A DNA stretch of 20,754 nucleotides from CAYVBE01 sp964448935. Lineage in GTDB: Bacteria; Planctomycetota; Brocadiia; SM23-32. Below are positions 17,701-20,754 of the stretch, piece by piece. The stretch lies in contig CAYVBE010000056.1 in the NCBI GenBank assembly GCA_964448935.1, forward strand, positions 1-20,754, in the 5' to 3' direction. The position numbers were made by a program, and so were the translations under genes. The notes beneath the pieces were generated by a model. It did no database searches, was not told the origin of the DNA, and worked only from the letters and a program-made list of their open reading frames with translations. Position 1 is the stretch's first letter. Every line of letters starts with the position of its first letter.

Positions 17701-18583
17701 CGGTGCGCTGCTGTATGTCTTCGAAGACACGGACATCAAGGTCAACCGCCCACCGGAGGTCACCGTGCAGACACCGGTCAACGCACAGATCGGAGAGCCG
17801 AAATCCCTGGAGGCAGAGGCCACCGACCCGGACGGGGACGAGGTCGAACTGTCCTGGGATCTGGGCGATGCCGGCACATGGGACGCCGGCAAGGCCACCT
17901 TCACCTCCTCCGGCCGGCACGAAGTATATGCGGTCGCGGATGACGGCGAGGGCGGCATCACGCGCAAGCTCTGCCTGGTGGAGGCCGCGTTGGAGGGCCT
18001 GGGTCACAAGTGGGCGCTGATGGACCCCGGCACCAGCACCGAAGGCCTGCCACCGGTCTCCTGCACCGGAAATCGGGTGACCATCCCGGTGACGGGCAAC
18101 TTCCGGTATGCGCCCTGGCTCTACGCCGGCGACGTGCGGCTGGAGGAACGGGGCTCCGTGACGATGCGCCTCGTCGGCGAACCCAGCAAGCGTGGCGAGA
18201 TGCTGGCCGGCATCAGCCTGCGCGGGCAGACCACCGACTGGAAGCTCTGGCGCACGCCGCACGTGAGCCTGGTGTTCATGGCCAACCCCAAAGAGCCGGA
18301 CAACAGTGACATCTACCTGGACGACCTGCGGAACGTCGGGCGAAATCCGGAGGCCGCCGTGTCGGGCTGGAGCCTCCCCGTCTGGCTGCGCATCGTCCGC
18401 AAGGGCAACACCTTCACCGGCCTCGCCTCGAAAGATGGACGGGACTGGGAGCGCATCGGCGTCATAGACGGTCCCGCCCGCGCCCTGCCGGGCCGCCTCT
18501 ACGTCGGCGTGGTAGGCGGCAGCGATCACGGAAGCGAACCGGCGGTGGTAACGGTGGAGGACTTCCGGGTGGAGAACCGTTAA
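14765..18583 (+). CDS. Multidomain secreted glycosidase (GH-A clan-like) with FN3, CBM-like, PKD and lectin-like domains
   Basis: Exported 1272-residue protein. The signal peptide contains LIAC (16-19), a good lipobox; cleavage at VRA/ADP (residue 24) is the non-lipoprotein alternative. FN3-like beta domains lie at about 90-190 and 215-260, and a CBM4/9-like jelly roll at 335-470. From about 480 to 890 there is a TIM-barrel-like region; EISNETWNW places a probable acid/base Glu608, and Glu757 in TYEAGPGY is the likely nucleophile, as in clan GH-A enzymes such as GH39, GH51 and their relatives. An EF-hand-like calcium loop occurs at 899-910 (DENGDGRVDAQD). A PKD domain follows at 993-1075 and a lectin/LamG-like sandwich at 1080-1272. 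GGGAGA lies 6 bases before the ATG. A role in breaking down extracellular polysaccharide is strongly suggested; the linkage is unknown. Confidence 0.82.
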   Translation: MLKRSAQLTALALFVLIACVDVRAADPGAPAEFRVLPTVERPNKFLFTATIGKIPTNTIAYGSFEPFVFRHKWELRGDADNKLILDKRDWPAYRIVKGGFWDGARVRVYRVRNGRLVRVRDDRVADGGHAASGWQQYKLGRKWENLVAPDTTRVRLNIPGHWRMNVPYYYRVVAVREDGATAPATPPVSVTPAEGSRGKEVIKTVQVEGVEIGVADKSLSGPRGLKGAIDPEGGLVLTWHPADMENLAGYRIEISTTPPDEHRGFHMRLAGRAGRDGQEALKEGDLAFISKIFTDYSRRRYLKPTSWGARNFGELMSHKPRSNSFVRFFGDEEPEKAWSLVEHPEPVPVEFADGGQTCLRLDLEREKTADIMVGRHGTPEGDWYMVLKPNTDYVVEARIRAEDQAQPVTFNYSSKAEPLEFRPDGSWKLLRTTFNSGPLGSLVGNPIEPMTMTFTGPATYWVDNTRVYPADEGYLRPAEMGLRRAREADLHAVRYHNHIKSGYSYTMEMLTNPRGVVGKRGVRDSNNPDTLPALLDYTRNVGANPWMQIEMCMSEEEWLGLVEYLAAPYDPASDTPAEKPWAYKRYRQGQREPWADEFDRLYFEISNETWNWSFDPWIFYPGHVDEATGRMLDRGETYGMLHRHVTETMRSSPYWTDEMEAKWEDVLGGWSANAGDSQGGYGPNAVLGAPEAQHLTIAAYNGGWDVGEQAAKMTDDSLFRSATFFIQHDKKAAAPIEVRARQLAADLTPYYEFGTYEAGPGYALPGRTTEEQSEAQDQVGKSLATGIATLDTFAGRASLGYRLQSFFTMTFGRRHWTAFAPMHKGGHPYPSWMALVLFNQEAGGDFLVQETVSVPSADLKEFAKRPERKDAPLVAVYPTVDGDRVNVLVLSRKVDRVLDENGDGRVDAQDDGWTPVTLHLPFERAGSVTLHKMVGDPRWHNLDEQKVKIETTDSVPFGGPTFELTRRVTGLERDGLPPSGALLYVFEDTDIKVNRPPEVTVQTPVNAQIGEPKSLEAEATDPDGDEVELSWDLGDAGTWDAGKATFTSSGRHEVYAVADDGEGGITRKLCLVEAALEGLGHKWALMDPGTSTEGLPPVSCTGNRVTIPVTGNFRYAPWLYAGDVRLEERGSVTMRLVGEPSKRGEMLAGISLRGQTTDWKLWRTPHVSLVFMANPKEPDNSDIYLDDLRNVGRNPEAAVSGWSLPVWLRIVRKGNTFTGLASKDGRDWERIGVIDGPARALPGRLYVGVVGGSDHGSEPAVVTVEDFRVENR

Positions 18584-18642
18584 AGCGTCCCGGAGTGCAT
18601 AAACGGGGGTGGCCAGAGGAATATCGTGCAAAGGGGGTACCC

Positions 18643-19314
18643 ATGTCAACATCGCAGGACGAACCGGAGAACATCGTCACGATCCAGGCGGACGGAGCCG
18701 AGTTGGAGGGGAATCTGCTGATTCCCGACGGCGCGGAGGGCATCGTGGTTTTCGCCCACGGAAGCGGCAGCAGCCGCCACAGCCCGCGTAACAAAAAGGT
18801 GGCGGGCGACCTGCGCGAGCGCGGGCTCGCCACGCTGCTCTTCGACCTGCTGACCGCCGAAGAGGACAAGGTGGACAGGCGCACCCGCGAGTACCGATTC
18901 GACATACCGCTTCTGGCGGACCGCCTGGTGGGCGCCACCAACTGGCTGCTGGAGCAACCGCAGGCGCAGAACCTGAAAATCGGCTACTTCGGGTCCAGCA
19001 CCGGCTCCGCCGCAGCGCTGATCGGGGCCACCCGGAAACCGGACGAGGTGGACGCCGTGGTCAGTCGGGGCGGCCGTGTGGACATGGCCGGGGAGGCGCT
19101 GGACGAGGTCCGGGCCCCCACGCTGATGATCGTCGGCGGCCGCGACCCGCAGGTGATGCGGCTCAACGAGGAGGCGAAGCCGTACTTCAACTGCACCGTG
19201 GAGCTGGAGGTCGTCGAGGGGGCCACGCACCTGTTCGAAGAGCCCGGAGCGCTGGACGAGGTCGCGCGCCTGGCGGGGGACTGGTTCCGGCACCACCTGA
19301 CATCCGGCGGCTGA
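18643..19314 (+). CDS. Dienelactone hydrolase-family alpha/beta hydrolase
   Basis: Cytoplasmic hydrolase of 223 residues. The oxyanion-side loop is AHGSGSSRHSPRN (39-50). The nucleophile elbow is G-S-S-T-G with Ser119, the acid is probably Asp168 (VGGRD) and the base His196 (GATHLFEE), giving a complete Ser-Asp-His triad. True dienelactone hydrolases use cysteine, so this is a serine member of the superfamily, probably an esterase of unknown substrate; relatives often occur fused or next to phosphoribosyltransferase domains. I chose ATG 18643 because GGGGG lies about 6 bases upstream; an in-frame start at 18595 would add 16 poorly conserved residues. It follows the glycosidase by 59 bases without a clear promoter of its own and could be read through from it. 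It converges with the next gene. Confidence 0.88.
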   Translation: MSTSQDEPENIVTIQADGAELEGNLLIPDGAEGIVVFAHGSGSSRHSPRNKKVAGDLRERGLATLLFDLLTAEEDKVDRRTREYRFDIPLLADRLVGATNWLLEQPQAQNLKIGYFGSSTGSAAALIGATRKPDEVDAVVSRGGRVDMAGEALDEVRAPTLMIVGGRDPQVMRLNEEAKPYFNCTVELEVVEGATHLFEEPGALDEVARLAGDWFRHHLTSGG

Positions 19315-19335
19315 GCGAACGGCAAGAGGGTCTCT

Positions 19336-20694
19336 CTATCCCGGCGTGGTGAAACGGGCGTTGGGAAGCGCCAGCTCAAACATTTGCCGGGCCATCTTCG
19401 TGATGGTCACCTTCGGCATGCCTTTCACCTGCGAGATGATGGTATCGTTCAGCGGATCGGTCCAGTAGTCCGGGATGCCCTCCGTGCCGAGTGCGCAGCC
19501 CATGATCGAGCCGGCCGTGGCGCCGGTGCAGTCGGTGTCCAGCCCGGCCATCACGGTGATGCCGATGGTTCGCGTGAAATCGCCCTCTCCTTTCAGCAGC
19601 CCGAGGATCACGATGGCCGCGTTGGGGATGGAGTGGTTGAACTTCTCCGCCTCCTCCGGCCACTTCTCCAGGATGGCGGAATTCACCTTCTGCCAGTCCT
19701 CCGTCTCCGCGCACTCCGAGCGGACGAAACGGACCATCTCGGCAAACCGCGACTTTTGCGGTACGTACTGTTCGGCCGTCTCAATCGCACGGGCCGGCTC
19801 GCCGTGCGCCAGCACGTCGGCCATCAGAACGGCGAAGAAGACGCCGGAGTAGATACCGTTGCGCACCTGCGAGTTGCGGGCGTCCCTGTAGGCCATGCGC
19901 GCCGCCAGAGCGGGGTTGGCCGGCGCGCCCCACCCCCACGGGTCACACCGTATCTGGGCCCCCAACGACTGCCGGCACGGGTTCCCGAAGATGGCCGTGT
20001 GAGGCGGTTTTAAACCGAAGACGAACGTGCGGAACAGGTTCTTGCCCGACGCGTAGAGGCAGGAGGCGGGAGCCAGTTGCACCAGCTTTTCCGCCGCCTG
20101 CTCGGAGGCGAAGTCGGGGCCGAACTCCTCCAGAATGGCCTGGCTGATCATGGCGTAAAGGATGTCGTCGTCCGGCAGCACGGCGTTGAACCGCCCTTTC
20201 GTCTGCTCGTTCCTCCACCCCTGCTGGAAGAAGTCGCAATCCGGCAACTGCTCCACTTCTATATCTTCCGGCACGGGGTTCATGTAATCGGTCAGCGGCC
20301 AGGAACCGACGGTTTCAAGGACCAATCGTATTCTGTCCGGCCACATCGTGCCTTCGAGGGGCTTACCGAGCTGGCAGCCGACACACCGCCCCTGCCACGC
20401 CGCCAGCAGCCGGTCCGCCAGCGCCTCTTCGCCACCGCGGAAGCGCTCGTGTGACTCGGGGGCTGGAAAATGGGCGGACATGCTTTCCCAATCGCTCGGC
20501 TCCTCGTAGGGAAAACCCGGCGGCGAGGGCCGCTCCCACCATTCCCGCTGTAACTCGATGAGCGCATCGAGCGAGCCCCGCCCCTCGGCCTCTTCCAGTT
20601 CCTTCAGCAAATCGTCCTCATCATGCCCCTCTTCGACCATCTGCGAGGCGTCGGTGCGCAGAGCCTCGACCATCAGTTCATAGAGCGGATGCAC
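19336..20694 (-). CDS. ADP-ribosylglycohydrolase (DraG/ARH)-family protein, divergent
   Basis: A 452-residue all-helical protein of the family that removes ADP-ribose from proteins or small molecules with a dinuclear magnesium centre. After a family-atypical, acidic N-terminal extension (residues 1-85), the fold starts with WQGRCVGCQLGKPLEG (100-115). Metal ligands appear as PDDDI (Asp175-177), where classical members have TDDT, and as DTDCTGA (Asp386, Asp388). GAQIRCDPWGWGAPANP (245-261) marks a subgroup common in Planctomycetota-like and Armatimonadota-like genomes. The GTG start has GGGAGGG 8 bases upstream. The altered first metal motif means a changed substrate is possible. No ADP-ribosyltransferase is encoded in the window. 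Family assignment is good; a role beside carbohydrate genes is unproven. Confidence 0.85.
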   Translation of the reverse strand: MHPLYELMVEALRTDASQMVEEGHDEDDLLKELEEAEGRGSLDALIELQREWWERPSPPGFPYEEPSDWESMSAHFPAPESHERFRGGEEALADRLLAAWQGRCVGCQLGKPLEGTMWPDRIRLVLETVGSWPLTDYMNPVPEDIEVEQLPDCDFFQQGWRNEQTKGRFNAVLPDDDILYAMISQAILEEFGPDFASEQAAEKLVQLAPASCLYASGKNLFRTFVFGLKPPHTAIFGNPCRQSLGAQIRCDPWGWGAPANPALAARMAYRDARNSQVRNGIYSGVFFAVLMADVLAHGEPARAIETAEQYVPQKSRFAEMVRFVRSECAETEDWQKVNSAILEKWPEEAEKFNHSIPNAAIVILGLLKGEGDFTRTIGITVMAGLDTDCTGATAGSIMGCALGTEGIPDYWTDPLNDTIISQVKGMPKVTITKMARQMFELALPNARFTTPG

Positions 20695-20743
20695 AAATCG
20701 GCCCTCCCGAGATGATTGTCCGGTTGCCCGCCTCGGCCCCGAA

Positions 20744-20749
20744 AGTGTA
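20744..20749 (-). promoter_or_regulatory. Possible -10 box of the ADP-ribosylglycohydrolase-family gene
   Basis: Read on the minus strand, TACACT lies about 50 bases before the GTG start. The matching -35 region would fall beyond the end of the window, so the promoter cannot be confirmed. Confidence 0.25.
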
Positions 20750-20754
20750 CCCTA

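Noticed and set aside
14870..18652. A 1260-codon open frame antisense to the glycosidase gene
   Set aside because: GC-rich third positions remove stop codons on the opposite strand. The antisense product resembles no family and has biased composition, while the plus-strand product has a signal peptide and recognisable domains.
1..20754. tRNA, rRNA, CRISPR arrays, insertion sequences, integrases or prophage genes
   Set aside because: None was seen on reading both strands; no repeated spacers, transposase motifs or tRNA arms were found, although a dedicated tRNA or covariance-model search was not possible.

Overview
The window is GC-rich, gene-dense bacterial DNA with 13 protein-coding genes, no RNA genes, no CRISPR array and no recognisable insertion sequence. 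The mix is formylglycine sulfatases, a secreted PQQ-type beta-propeller, a very large secreted glycosidase, a UroD-like methyltransferase homologue, an ST7/TPR-like protein and a divergent ADP-ribosylglycohydrolase. This combination is typical of uncultivated polysaccharide-degrading bacteria in or near Planctomycetota, Verrucomicrobiota/Lentisphaerota, Hydrogenedentota or Armatimonadota. That placement is inference from gene content; the window contains no phylogenetic marker gene.

Region 1 (about 148-4264, + strand) is a housekeeping operon: an M24 Xaa-Pro peptidase, accB (biotin carboxyl carrier protein), accC (biotin carboxylase) and, overlapping accC by 4 bases, a homologue of the iron-sulfur subunit of 2-hydroxyacyl-CoA dehydratases (HgdB/FldC type). 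A promoter very close to sigma-70 consensus (TTGAGA-N18-TATAAT) precedes the operon. The first three genes serve protein turnover and malonyl-CoA synthesis; the fourth is the unexpected member.

Region 2 (7610-4284, - strand) is a two-gene operon transcribed toward region 1. It has its own TATAAA promoter and encodes a UroD/methylcobamide-methyltransferase-like protein followed by a 689-residue protein with an ST7-like TPR C-terminus.

Region 3 (7778-18583, + strand) is a five-gene accessory block: sulfatase, secreted beta-propeller, secreted protein with a helical C-terminal half (possible alpha/alpha toroid), second sulfatase, and a 1272-residue glycosidase with FN3-like, carbohydrate-binding-like, TIM-barrel, PKD and C-terminal lectin-like parts. 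Three separate promoter candidates can be read inside it. It looks like a locus for a sulfated or otherwise decorated polysaccharide. The three glycan-facing proteins carry export signals, but both sulfatases lack one. No transporter, SusC/D pair or formylglycine-generating enzyme is present in the window.

Region 4 (18643-20694) holds a dienelactone-hydrolase-family alpha/beta hydrolase (+) convergent with an ADP-ribosylglycohydrolase-family protein (-). Intergenic gaps are short; the only one above 300 bases is the divergent promoter region 7538-7846.
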